Assembly (NCBI RefSeq): GCF_014639655.1
Contig: NZ_BMGB01000001.1
Coordinates: 1,876,882 to 1,940,881, forward strand
Origin: Conyzicola nivalis
Lineage (GTDB): Bacteria; Actinomycetota; Actinomycetes; Actinomycetales; Microbacteriaceae
Direction: 5' to 3'
DNA: 64,000 bases
Of the stretch, positions 16,520-23,854 are shown in pieces; positions within the stretch are counted from its first letter, which is position 1; each line of letters opens with the position of its first letter. Both the position numbers and the translations under genes were made by a program. The notes under the pieces are model-generated. The model was not told the DNA's origin. It was given only the letters and a program-made list of their open reading frames with translations, and did not search any database.

Positions 16520-17917
16520 TCAGTGAGCGATCGGTGCGGCGAGATCGCCGTCGATCGGTGCGTTCTTCTTGCGAGCGCGGGCGAGCAGCACCATCAGCAC
16601 GGCGGAGAGCAGCATGAAGAAGCCGACGATCGCCATGGGAACGAAGTACTGGGGCTCGCCGTTGGCGTCCTTCGTGGCGTCGGCGACGGCACCCGTGATG
16701 TACGGGGCGCCGAATCCGGCGAGGTTTCCGACCGTGTTGATCAGCGCGACACCCGCCGCCGCTGCGGCTCCGGTGAGGAACTGGGTGGGCAGCGTCCAGA
16801 AGTTCGGCAGCACCGCGAAGATTGCCATGGCCGTCAGAGCGATGATCGCGATGGTGAGGGCCGGCGATCCCGCGAACAGCGCGAGCGGGATGGTGAGGGC
16901 CGCGACGATGGCCGGACCGGCGATGTGCCAGGTCTTGAGGCCGCGCTTGGAGACGTCCTTCGTCCAGAACCAGAGCGCGAAGGCGGCCGGGATGTACGGG
17001 ATGGCCGTGATGAGTCCGCGCTGGAACACGTCGTACTCGACGTCGTAGATCTCCTGGAAGCCGGCGATGATCGTCGGAAGGAAGAAGGCCAGCGTGTACA
17101 GGCCGTAGATGAACCCGAAGTAGATGAACGCGAGGGTCCACACGCGGCCGCTCGAGAACGCGGTGCGCAGGCCGCCGTGCTGCTTGCCCTTGACGATGTT
17201 GAGCGACTCGGTCTTCGTCTTCTCTGCGGCGAGCTCGACGGTGAGCCATTCCTGCTCTTCGACCGTCAGCCACTTGGCGTCGCTCGGCTTGTCCTTGAGG
17301 TAGAACCAGGCGATGATGCCGACGACGATCGCGGGCAGTCCGACGCCGAGGAACATCACCCGCCAGCCCTCGAGGCCCAGAAACCCGTGGGCTCCGATGA
17401 GGAGTCCGGCGAGCGGTGCACCGATCACGGTGCTGAGCGGCTGCGCCAGGTAGAAGAGCGCCAGGATCTTGCCGCGGTGACGCGACGGCACCCAGAGGCT
17501 GAGGAACAGGATCGCGCCGGGGAAGAATCCGGCCTCGGCCACACCCAGCGCGAAACGCAGGATCGCGAGGTGCTCGAAGCTGCCGACCCAGGTGAACAGC
17601 ACCGCGACGATGCCCCAGGTGACCATGATGCGCGCGAGCCAGCGGCGGGCGCCGACACGCGCGAGGGCCAGGTTCGACGGCACCTCCAGCAGGATGTAGC
17701 CGATGAAGAAGACACCGGAGGCGAATCCGACCTGGGTCACGGTGAGCGCGAGGTCGTCGTTCATTCCGTTCGGACCGGCGAATCCGATGGCAGACCTATC
17801 GAGGTAGTTGATGAAGAACATCAGCGCCACGAACGGCACGAGCCGGATAGAGACCTTGCGGATGGCGGATTTTTCGACCGCGGACTGCGGTGGCGCCTGA
17901 GGGGTGAGGGTGTCCAC
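16520..17917 (-). CDS. MFS transporter, anion:cation symporter (sugar-acid importer) family
   Basis: A 465-residue major facilitator with twelve hydrophobic segments. MFFINYLDRSAIGFAGPNGM and the first-loop VPSNLALARVGARRWLARIM are typical of the ACS family (glucarate, galactonate, tartrate uptake). It is probably the importer for the operon, so a carboxylate such as D-apionate is the natural substrate. The start is GTG at 17917, with AAGGAG 5 nt upstream. It is the first gene after the regulatory region shared with the FadR-type regulator. Confidence 0.83.
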   Translation of the reverse strand: MDTLTPQAPPQSAVEKSAIRKVSIRLVPFVALMFFINYLDRSAIGFAGPNGMNDDLALTVTQVGFASGVFFIGYILLEVPSNLALARVGARRWLARIMVTWGIVAVLFTWVGSFEHLAILRFALGVAEAGFFPGAILFLSLWVPSRHRGKILALFYLAQPLSTVIGAPLAGLLIGAHGFLGLEGWRVMFLGVGLPAIVVGIIAWFYLKDKPSDAKWLTVEEQEWLTVELAAEKTKTESLNIVKGKQHGGLRTAFSSGRVWTLAFIYFGFIYGLYTLAFFLPTIIAGFQEIYDVEYDVFQRGLITAIPYIPAAFALWFWTKDVSKRGLKTWHIAGPAIVAALTIPLALFAGSPALTIAIIALTAMAIFAVLPNFWTLPTQFLTGAAAAAGVALINTVGNLAGFGAPYITGAVADATKDANGEPQYFVPMAIVGFFMLLSAVLMVLLARARKKNAPIDGDLAAPIAH

Positions 17918-17948
17918 TATGACTCCTTGACTTGGGGTGAACGTCATT

Positions 17949-17984
17949 GTTTACGGCGATCGAGGAACACCTCGGCGCGTAAAC
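17949..17984. promoter_or_regulatory. Inverted repeat in the MFS/FadR intergenic region
   Basis: GTTTACG (17949-17955) and CGTAAAC (17978-17984) are perfect arms, with an inner CGAGG/CCTCG hairpin (17961-17974) that is not exactly centred between them. It lies 32 nt upstream of the MFS start and may be an operator or the promoter region of the catabolic operon. Confidence 0.5.
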
Positions 17985-18008
17985 AGTTTCAGCTATCCCG
18001 TTTGATCT

Positions 18009-18022
18009 GTCAACCGGTTGAC
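18009..18022. promoter_or_regulatory. Probable FadR-type operator
   Basis: GTCAACCGGTTGAC is a perfect 14-bp palindrome midway between the MFS gene and the FadR-type regulator. GntR/FadR-family repressors commonly bind short GC-centred dyads of this size. It is 61 nt upstream of the regulator start. Confidence 0.6.
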
Positions 18023-18070
18023 CAATTTGCTCTTTCCTCAGGGCCGGAAAGGGCGGGTCCTCGCGTTTGG

Positions 18071-18076
18071 TACCGT
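18071..18076 (+). promoter_or_regulatory. -10 element of leaderless promoter (FadR-type regulator)
   Basis: TACCGT is followed by 6 nt and the ATG at 18083. There is no Shine-Dalgarno sequence. Confidence 0.58.
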
Positions 18077-18082
18077 GAGTCC

Positions 18083-18832
18083 ATGCCCGTCTACCCCACC
18101 AGCGCGACCGAGGAAATCAGCGCCGCGCTGGGCGCGATGGGAGCCGGCTCCGCCTCGTCGGCCGTCGCCAAGCGCCTGCTCGAACTGTTCACCGAGGAGT
18201 CGATCTCCCCGGGAACCCGGCTGCCGCCCGAGCGGCAACTGGCCGCGAGCCTCGCTGTGGGACGGTCCGCGGTGCGCGAGGCCCTCGCGGCCCTCGAGAT
18301 CCTGGGCGTCGTCGACGTGCGCCCCGGTTCGGGCACCTACCTGCGCGGCAACGCGAGCGAACTCCTCCCCCAGACGCTCAGCTGGGGCATGATGCTCAGC
18401 CGCACCCGAACGGCCGAACTCGCCGAGGTGCGCGGTGCGCTCGAGACCTACGCGGCGCGGCTCGCCACCGAGCGTATGAGCGACGAGTCGATCGAGGTCA
18501 TGCGTACCCACGTGGACGAGATGCGCGCGTCATCCGCAGATTTCGCACGTTTCGTCGAGGCCGACCTGCAGTTCCACCTCGAGTTGGCCCGCAGTACCGA
18601 CAACACCGTGCTGCTCGACCTGCTGCAGAGCATCCGTTCGCTGCTGCGGGTCTGGTCCGACCGCGCGGTGCAGGACGACGACCACGCGCGGCAGGCGATC
18701 GAAGAACACGCGGCGGTATACGAGGCGATAGCGGCGAGAGATCCGGATGCCGCGGCCGCTGCGATGGCCGCGCACATGCGCACGGCGGCGGTACGTCTCG
18801 CCGGCACCGTACAGACCCACGCGGAAGACTAG
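18083..18832 (+). CDS. FadR-type GntR-family regulator (FCD domain)
   Basis: A 249-residue repressor: winged HTH at about residues 25-95 (SPGTRLPPERQLAASLAVGRSAVREALAALEILG) and an all-helical FCD ligand domain at about 105-240. The metal/ligand histidines can be seen in DLQFHLELA, EEHAAVYEAI and MAAHMRTA. It faces the MFS-lerK-derI-lerI-oiaC-apnO operon across a 165-nt region containing a perfect dyad, so it probably represses that operon until an intermediate or the imported acid binds. The stop overlaps that of the convergent DUF1992 gene. Confidence 0.87.
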   Translation: MPVYPTSATEEISAALGAMGAGSASSAVAKRLLELFTEESISPGTRLPPERQLAASLAVGRSAVREALAALEILGVVDVRPGSGTYLRGNASELLPQTLSWGMMLSRTRTAELAEVRGALETYAARLATERMSDESIEVMRTHVDEMRASSADFARFVEADLQFHLELARSTDNTVLLDLLQSIRSLLRVWSDRAVQDDDHARQAIEEHAAVYEAIAARDPDAAAAAMAAHMRTAAVRLAGTVQTHAED

Positions 18833-19434
18833 CCCCGGTCGCGCTTCGCCCGGCGCCGCTCGCGCCAGCCCATCGCCGCGAGCTCGGCCGCCTCGCGTTC
18901 CCGGCGCTGCTCGGCCGCGGCGCGTCGCGCGGCCCGACGACCGCGCCACCCCTCGAGTTCTGCCTCGATGTCGCGCGTCGGCGTGACGACGGGCGGCCCG
19001 CCCTGCAGCTGGCGCCGCGCGGTGATCACCCGTTTGTTGAAGTCGTCGAGCAACGTGCGCACGCCCTCCTCGGTGCCCGTGGCGTCGATGCGCGCGTCGA
19101 GCTCGGCGTTCTCGGTGCGCAGCGTCAGTGCGGGCGGGCCGAGGCCCGTGATCTTCTCCCGCTCGATCTTGCGGCGGATCCACCAGTCGGGGTCGTGTGT
19201 GGTGGTGAGCCCCTCGATCGGCTTGCCCGCACCCGGCAGGTTGTCGAATTCGCCGCGGCGGATGGCCTGCTGGATGGTGATCTCGACGTACTGGGCCCGA
19301 GCCTCCATCATCGACTGGCCGGCGTGGTCTTTCTCCGCTTCGGCCTCGACGCTCGCGCCGGCCTCGTCGGCCAACCTGTCGACCTGATACCGGGCGACGT
19401 TCAGCCGGGCGTCTCCCGGCTCCTTGTTCACCAT
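18829..19434 (-). CDS. DUF1992 (DnaJC28-like conserved domain) protein
   Basis: A 201-residue protein with the DUF1992 core EITIQQAIRRGEFDNLPGAGKPIEGL followed by DPDWWIRRKIEREKITG. The C-terminal third is a very basic, Arg/Ala/Glu-rich coiled-coil-like tail ending WRERRRAKRDRG. The family takes its name from a segment conserved in eukaryotic DnaJ homologue C28, but there is no J domain here and the function is unknown. The start is ATG at 19434. Confidence 0.83.
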   Translation of the reverse strand: MVNKEPGDARLNVARYQVDRLADEAGASVEAEAEKDHAGQSMMEARAQYVEITIQQAIRRGEFDNLPGAGKPIEGLTTTHDPDWWIRRKIEREKITGLGPPALTLRTENAELDARIDATGTEEGVRTLLDDFNKRVITARRQLQGGPPVVTPTRDIEAELEGWRGRRAARRAAAEQRREREAAELAAMGWRERRRAKRDRG

Positions 19435-19488
19435 GTCTACCAGCCTAAAACGCGCATACTGAGGGTCAGAAGAGAGAAAGTTGAGACG

Positions 19489-21195
19489 GTGGACGGCACA
19501 CTCCCAACCGCGATCCCCCGGCTGACACCGCCGGACGCCCGTGACAAGACCACCCCGGCCCTCGAACGCGGCAGGCGCTTCGCCGAACTGGTTCGCATCG
19601 CCCGGCGGCATTCGCTGCTTCCGCTGCGGAAACTCGATTTCTCGACGGCTCCGGCCGGCGCCTCCGCCCGGGCCGTGCAGGCCGACGGCCTGCGCCAGGC
19701 GTTAGAGGAGGCGGGCGGCGCGTTCGTGAAGGCCGGCCAGCTCCTCTCCACCCGCACCGACATCTTGCCGCCGGAGTTCGTGGCCGCACTCTCGCGGCTG
19801 CAGCAGGGCGTGACGGCCGCACCCTGGGACGAGGTCGAGGCGATGCTCGAAGAGGAGTACGGGGCGCCGCTGGCGAGCGTGTTCACCTCGTTCGAACGGG
19901 TGCCGATAGCCGCGGCATCCATCGCTCAGGTGCACCGCGCGACCATGACCACCGGCAGGGTCGTCGCCGTGAAGGTGCAGCGTCCAGGCATCGCGCCAGC
20001 CGTGCGCCGGGACATCGACATCGCCGTGCGGGTCGCGCGGTTCGTCGCGCGCACCTCGCGCGAGGCGAAAACGCTGGGCATCGCCGCCGTGGCCGAGCAG
20101 TACGCCGCCGACCTGCGCCGCCAGCTCGACTTCCGGCTCGAGGCGCGCAACCTGACCGCGATGCGCGCGATGCAGTTACGCGGCCCGCGCGCCGACGAGC
20201 TGCGGCTGCCCGACCTGGTCGAGTCGCTGTCCACCGACCGCGTGCTCGTGATGGAGTTTCTCGAGGGAGGCACCCTCACCGAGTGGAACGAGCGACCCGG
20301 CGCCGACTCCGCCGAGCTGCGGCCGGCCATGCTCGTGGTGCTGCGCGCGTTCATCCGCCAGATCGTGTTCGACGGTGTCTATCACGCCGATCTGCACCCC
20401 GGAAACATCATGCTGCTGCCGGGCGGTCGCCCCGCGCTGGTCGACTTCGGGTCGGTCGGCCGCCTCGACCTGCAACTGCGCGAGACCGTGCAGGAGCTGC
20501 TCATCGCCTACCTCCAGGGCGACACGCAGCTCTTCGCGGACGCCCTGCTGACACTCGCGCCGATTGCGGATGACGCGGACGAGACGGGTTTCCGCCGCGA
20601 ACTGAGCGAGTTCATCACCTACGAACTCGGGCCGGGGTCGCGCGTCAGTGTCGCCACGGTCGACGCGCTCGTCGCGGTGATCTCGCGCTACGGCATGACC
20701 GTTCCGGCGGAACTGGTGGCCGCGGCGCGCGCCTTCGCGATCCTCGAGGGCACGCTGCGCACGAGCGCACCGGAATTCGACCTGCTCGAGGAGGCTCGGG
20801 AGCTCGCGAACGAGCAGATCGGCGACCAGATGACGGCGGGCAACGTGCGCTCGGTACTCACGACGGAACTGCTCGGCCTGCTGCCCGCCGTGCGGCGACT
20901 GCCCCGCCGGTTCGACCGCATCGGCAACCAGGTCGAGAGCGGCCGCCTCAACGTGAACATCCGCGTGCTGGCCGACCGGCGCGACCGGCGGCTGCTGTCG
21001 TCGCTCGTCCGGCAGCTGCTGCTCGCCGGGGTCGGAGTCGTGTCCGGCATCGTATCGCTCGGGTACCTGACGGCACCCGAGACGACGGGCGTCATCAGCA
21101 GCGCGTCGGCGGGCGGCGCGATGGGCGTCGGTTCGCTCGTGCTGCTCGCCGCTGCGGGCGTCGACGCGCTCGTGACGCGCCGGCGCGAACGCTAG
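19489..21195 (+). CDS. ABC1/UbiB atypical kinase family protein
   Basis: A 568-residue UbiB/ADCK-type protein. The family's KxGQ motif is in AFVKAGQLLSTRTDILPPEF, the Ala-rich loop is AAASIAQVH, the ATP lysine is in VAVKVQRPG, and the catalytic loop is DLHPGN followed by DFGSVG. Two hydrophobic segments near the C-terminus (residues ~510-560) anchor it in the membrane. Members have ATPase or lipid-kinase-like activity and support quinone or isoprenoid lipid metabolism. The start is GTG at 19489 with GAGAAAG upstream; longer readings would overlap the divergent DUF1992 gene. Confidence 0.85.
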   Translation: MDGTLPTAIPRLTPPDARDKTTPALERGRRFAELVRIARRHSLLPLRKLDFSTAPAGASARAVQADGLRQALEEAGGAFVKAGQLLSTRTDILPPEFVAALSRLQQGVTAAPWDEVEAMLEEEYGAPLASVFTSFERVPIAAASIAQVHRATMTTGRVVAVKVQRPGIAPAVRRDIDIAVRVARFVARTSREAKTLGIAAVAEQYAADLRRQLDFRLEARNLTAMRAMQLRGPRADELRLPDLVESLSTDRVLVMEFLEGGTLTEWNERPGADSAELRPAMLVVLRAFIRQIVFDGVYHADLHPGNIMLLPGGRPALVDFGSVGRLDLQLRETVQELLIAYLQGDTQLFADALLTLAPIADDADETGFRRELSEFITYELGPGSRVSVATVDALVAVISRYGMTVPAELVAAARAFAILEGTLRTSAPEFDLLEEARELANEQIGDQMTAGNVRSVLTTELLGLLPAVRRLPRRFDRIGNQVESGRLNVNIRVLADRRDRRLLSSLVRQLLLAGVGVVSGIVSLGYLTAPETTGVISSASAGGAMGVGSLVLLAAAGVDALVTRRRER

Positions 21196-21214
21196 GTGAG
21201 GGCGGGACGCGACC

Positions 21215-22948
21215 TCACTGCAGGAGCTTCCGCGCCACGTTGGTCGTGAACAGGTCGAGCAGCTCGCTGCCCCGCCCCGACAGCACCGTGCGGATCCCGT
21301 AGAGCGTGAAACCCTTCGCCTGCTCGAGGGTGATGGCGGGCGGGATCGCGAGTTCCTGTCGCGCCGTCACGACGTCGATGAGCGCGGGGCCGTCATGCGC
21401 GAACGCCTCGGCCATGGCGGCCTCGAGCTCGGCGGGGTTCTCGACCCGGCGGGAGAACAGCCCGATCGCGCTGGCGACGGCCGCGAGGTCGGGGTTGTCG
21501 AGGTCGGTCGCGTAATTCACGAATCCCGCCGCCTTCATCTCGAGCTCGACGAAGTTGAGCGACGAGTTGTTGAACACGATCACCTTCACCGGCAGCTTGT
21601 TCTGCACGAGGGTGAGCAGTTCACCGAGCATCATGGTCAGGCCGCCGTCGCCCGAGAAGGCGACCACCTGGCGGCCGGCCTGCGCCGTCTGAGCGCCGAT
21701 GGCCAGCGGCACCGCACAGGCCATCGAGCCGTGGTTGAACGACCCGATGAGCCGGCGTCTGCCGTTCATGGTGAGGTAGCGCGCGGCCCAGACCACGGGC
21801 GAGCCGACGTCGACCGTGAAGACCGCGTCGTCGGCGGCGAGCTCGTCGGCGAGACGGGCGACGTACTCGGGGTGAATCGGCTCGCGGTCGCGGTCGTTCA
21901 CGGCGAAATCGTCGAGCGAGGCCCGGGTCTTCGCGTAGTGGGCGAGCGATGCGTCGAGATGCTTGCGCTCGGTCTTCGTCGTGATCGCGGGCAGCAGCGC
22001 CGCGACCGTGTCCTTCACCGTGCCGACAAGCGGCACGTCGACCGGAACGCGCCGTCCGATGTTGCGACCGCGGATGTCCACCTGGATGACCGTCGCGTCG
22101 TCGGGATAGAACTGCCGGTACGGGAAGTCGGTGCCGAGCATCAGCAGCACTTCCGCCTCCTTGATCGCTTTGTAGCCCGACGCGAAGCCGAGCAGCCCGG
22201 TCATGCCCACGTCGTAGGGGTTGTCGTATTCGACGTGCTCCTTGCCGCGCAACGCGTGCACGATCGGCGCCTTGAGGGCCTCGGCGAGCGCGATCAGCTC
22301 GTCGTGCGCGCCGGCCGCGCCCGCACCGGCGAGGATCGTGATCTTGTCGCTCTGGTTGAGGAAGGCGGCCGCGGTCGCGAGCGATTCGACGTCGGGTCGC
22401 GTGATCGAGCGGGTCGCCACGATGGGTTTCGGATGACGCTGCGCCTCGACCACCTCGAGGAAGATCTCGCCCGGAACCACCACGACGGCCACGCCGTTCT
22501 CTTCGACGGCGGCGCGGATCGCCATCTCGAAGATGTAGGGGGCCATCTCGGGCGTACTCACGAGTTCGCAGAAGACGCTGCATTCCTTGAAGAGTTCTTG
22601 CGGGTGCGTCTCCTGGAAGTACTGCGACCCGATCTCGGTGCGCGGAATGTGCGCGGCGATCGCGAGCACGGGCACGCGGCTGCGGTGCGCGTCGAACAGT
22701 CCGTTGATCAGGTGCAGGTTGCCCGGCCCGCAGCTGCCGACGCACACGGCGAGGGTACCGTCGACGGCGGCATCGGCGGCCGCGGCGAACGCGGCCGCCT
22801 CCTCGTGTCTCACGTGCTCCCACGAGATTCCGTCGTTGCGCCGTATCGCGTCGGTGAAGCCGTTGAGCGAATCACCCGGGAGCCCGTAGACCCGGCTGAC
22901 CCCGCTCGAGATCAGGGTGGTGATGAGGTTGTCGGCGACCGTCGTCAT
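21215..22948 (-). CDS. poxB: Pyruvate:quinone oxidoreductase (pyruvate oxidase)
   Basis: A 577-residue thiamine-diphosphate flavoprotein very close to E. coli PoxB: GDSLNGFTDAIRR, HEEAAAFAAAA (catalytic Glu), SCGPGNLHLINGLFDAHRS, KAPIVHALRGKEHVEYDNP, and the thiamine motif GDGGLTMMLGE with VFNNSSLNF. It oxidises pyruvate to acetate and CO2 and passes electrons to menaquinone. The C-terminal tail (RTVLSGRGSELLDLFTTNVA) corresponds to the segment that attaches the E. coli enzyme to the membrane. GAAAGGT precedes the ATG at 22948. It appears monocistronic. Confidence 0.92.
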   Translation of the reverse strand: MTTVADNLITTLISSGVSRVYGLPGDSLNGFTDAIRRNDGISWEHVRHEEAAAFAAAADAAVDGTLAVCVGSCGPGNLHLINGLFDAHRSRVPVLAIAAHIPRTEIGSQYFQETHPQELFKECSVFCELVSTPEMAPYIFEMAIRAAVEENGVAVVVVPGEIFLEVVEAQRHPKPIVATRSITRPDVESLATAAAFLNQSDKITILAGAGAAGAHDELIALAEALKAPIVHALRGKEHVEYDNPYDVGMTGLLGFASGYKAIKEAEVLLMLGTDFPYRQFYPDDATVIQVDIRGRNIGRRVPVDVPLVGTVKDTVAALLPAITTKTERKHLDASLAHYAKTRASLDDFAVNDRDREPIHPEYVARLADELAADDAVFTVDVGSPVVWAARYLTMNGRRRLIGSFNHGSMACAVPLAIGAQTAQAGRQVVAFSGDGGLTMMLGELLTLVQNKLPVKVIVFNNSSLNFVELEMKAAGFVNYATDLDNPDLAAVASAIGLFSRRVENPAELEAAMAEAFAHDGPALIDVVTARQELAIPPAITLEQAKGFTLYGIRTVLSGRGSELLDLFTTNVARKLLQ

Positions 22949-23053
22949 GGGGGGGACCTTTCGGCTGGGGTGTGGTGCCCACGCTACTCAGCGACGGCGC
23001 GCACCGTCAGGCCGTTGGCCGGATGTTCGGCTGACGGTAAGCGGCAGACCCGG

Positions 23054-23716
23054 CTAGTCGTCGACGACGATGCCGAGGTGCGTCGCGAACGATGCGGCGA
23101 GGGCCCCGACCTGGTAGCCGCTCAACGTCGCGCCCCTGAGCGACTCGAAACCGTCGATCTGCGCGAATTCGGCACCGCGCAGGTCGACGTGGGCGAGCTT
23201 CGCGCCGGCGAGGCTCAGGCTGCGCACGGTCGTGTCGGTGAACGAGACCCGCGTCAGGTGTGCCCCACCGAGGTCGAGCTCGTCGATGGTGCATCCGTCG
23301 AACGAAACATCCAGCAACTGCGCCCCGCGCGCGTTCACGAACCCGAGCTTGCTGCCCGTGAAGCGCACCGAATTGACGTACGACTCGTACAGCTCGGCCG
23401 ACCCGATGCGCGAGCCCTGCATCGTCACATCGCGCCACCGCGAGCGCGGCGCCGACAGCACGGGCGCGTTGAAGCGCGAGAACTCGACCTCCGAGAAGGT
23501 GGCGGCCCGGAACCCGGTGGCGTGCGCCTGCACGTCGTCGAAGGCGCATTCACTGAACTCGATGCCGTCGAGGTCGCGGCCGCCCACGTCTATGCCCTCG
23601 AACCGCAGCCCCTCGTAGCGACCCTGGGGCCGCAGGTCGTCACCGTCCGACCTGGCGAGTTCGCCGAGGCGGAGATCATCGATGCGGGGCGGATGCGTTG
23701 CGAGTTTCTTGACCAC
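23054..23716 (-). CDS. Pentapeptide-repeat protein
   Basis: A 220-residue protein made of A(D/N)LXX-like pentapeptide repeats from about residue 35 to 195, which would fold as a right-handed square beta-helix. The N-terminal 30 residues are basic and non-repetitive. Some relatives protect gyrase by mimicking DNA (MfpA/Qnr), but the acidic bias expected for that is only moderate here, so no function is claimed. A TAGACT -10 element 6 nt before the GTG at 23716 fixes the start as leaderless. Confidence 0.83.
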   Translation of the reverse strand: MVKKLATHPPRIDDLRLGELARSDGDDLRPQGRYEGLRFEGIDVGGRDLDGIEFSECAFDDVQAHATGFRAATFSEVEFSRFNAPVLSAPRSRWRDVTMQGSRIGSAELYESYVNSVRFTGSKLGFVNARGAQLLDVSFDGCTIDELDLGGAHLTRVSFTDTTVRSLSLAGAKLAHVDLRGAEFAQIDGFESLRGATLSGYQVGALAASFATHLGIVVDD

Positions 23717-23722
23717 CGCTGA

Positions 23723-23728
23723 AGTCTA
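23723..23728 (-). promoter_or_regulatory. -10 element of leaderless promoter (pentapeptide-repeat gene)
   Basis: On the minus strand TAGACT is followed by 6 nt and the GTG at 23716. Confidence 0.57.
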
Positions 23729-23854
23729 GGGACGACGCCCGACGGCGCCGTCCCCAGGCTCACAGTTTCATCTGCTCTCGCCGACTGCCACGAAATCGGC
23801 CGCCGGTCAATGGATACGCTCGCGGCGGCCCCCGCAGCAGGCCGGTGATAGCTT

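Noticed and set aside
14698-16617. A long plus-strand frame opposite the DAK kinase
   Set aside because: No recognisable motif; the minus strand has a full kinase with catalytic residues.
11823-17917. A tetritol (erythritol/threitol) rather than apionate pathway
   Set aside because: The kinase and isomerases fit both, but no polyol dehydrogenase is present, whereas ApnO- and OiaC-like genes are. It stays the main alternative.
21395-23722. A 775-codon plus-strand frame across poxB and the pentapeptide gene
   Set aside because: Composition is shadow-like and it runs against poxB, which is almost certain.
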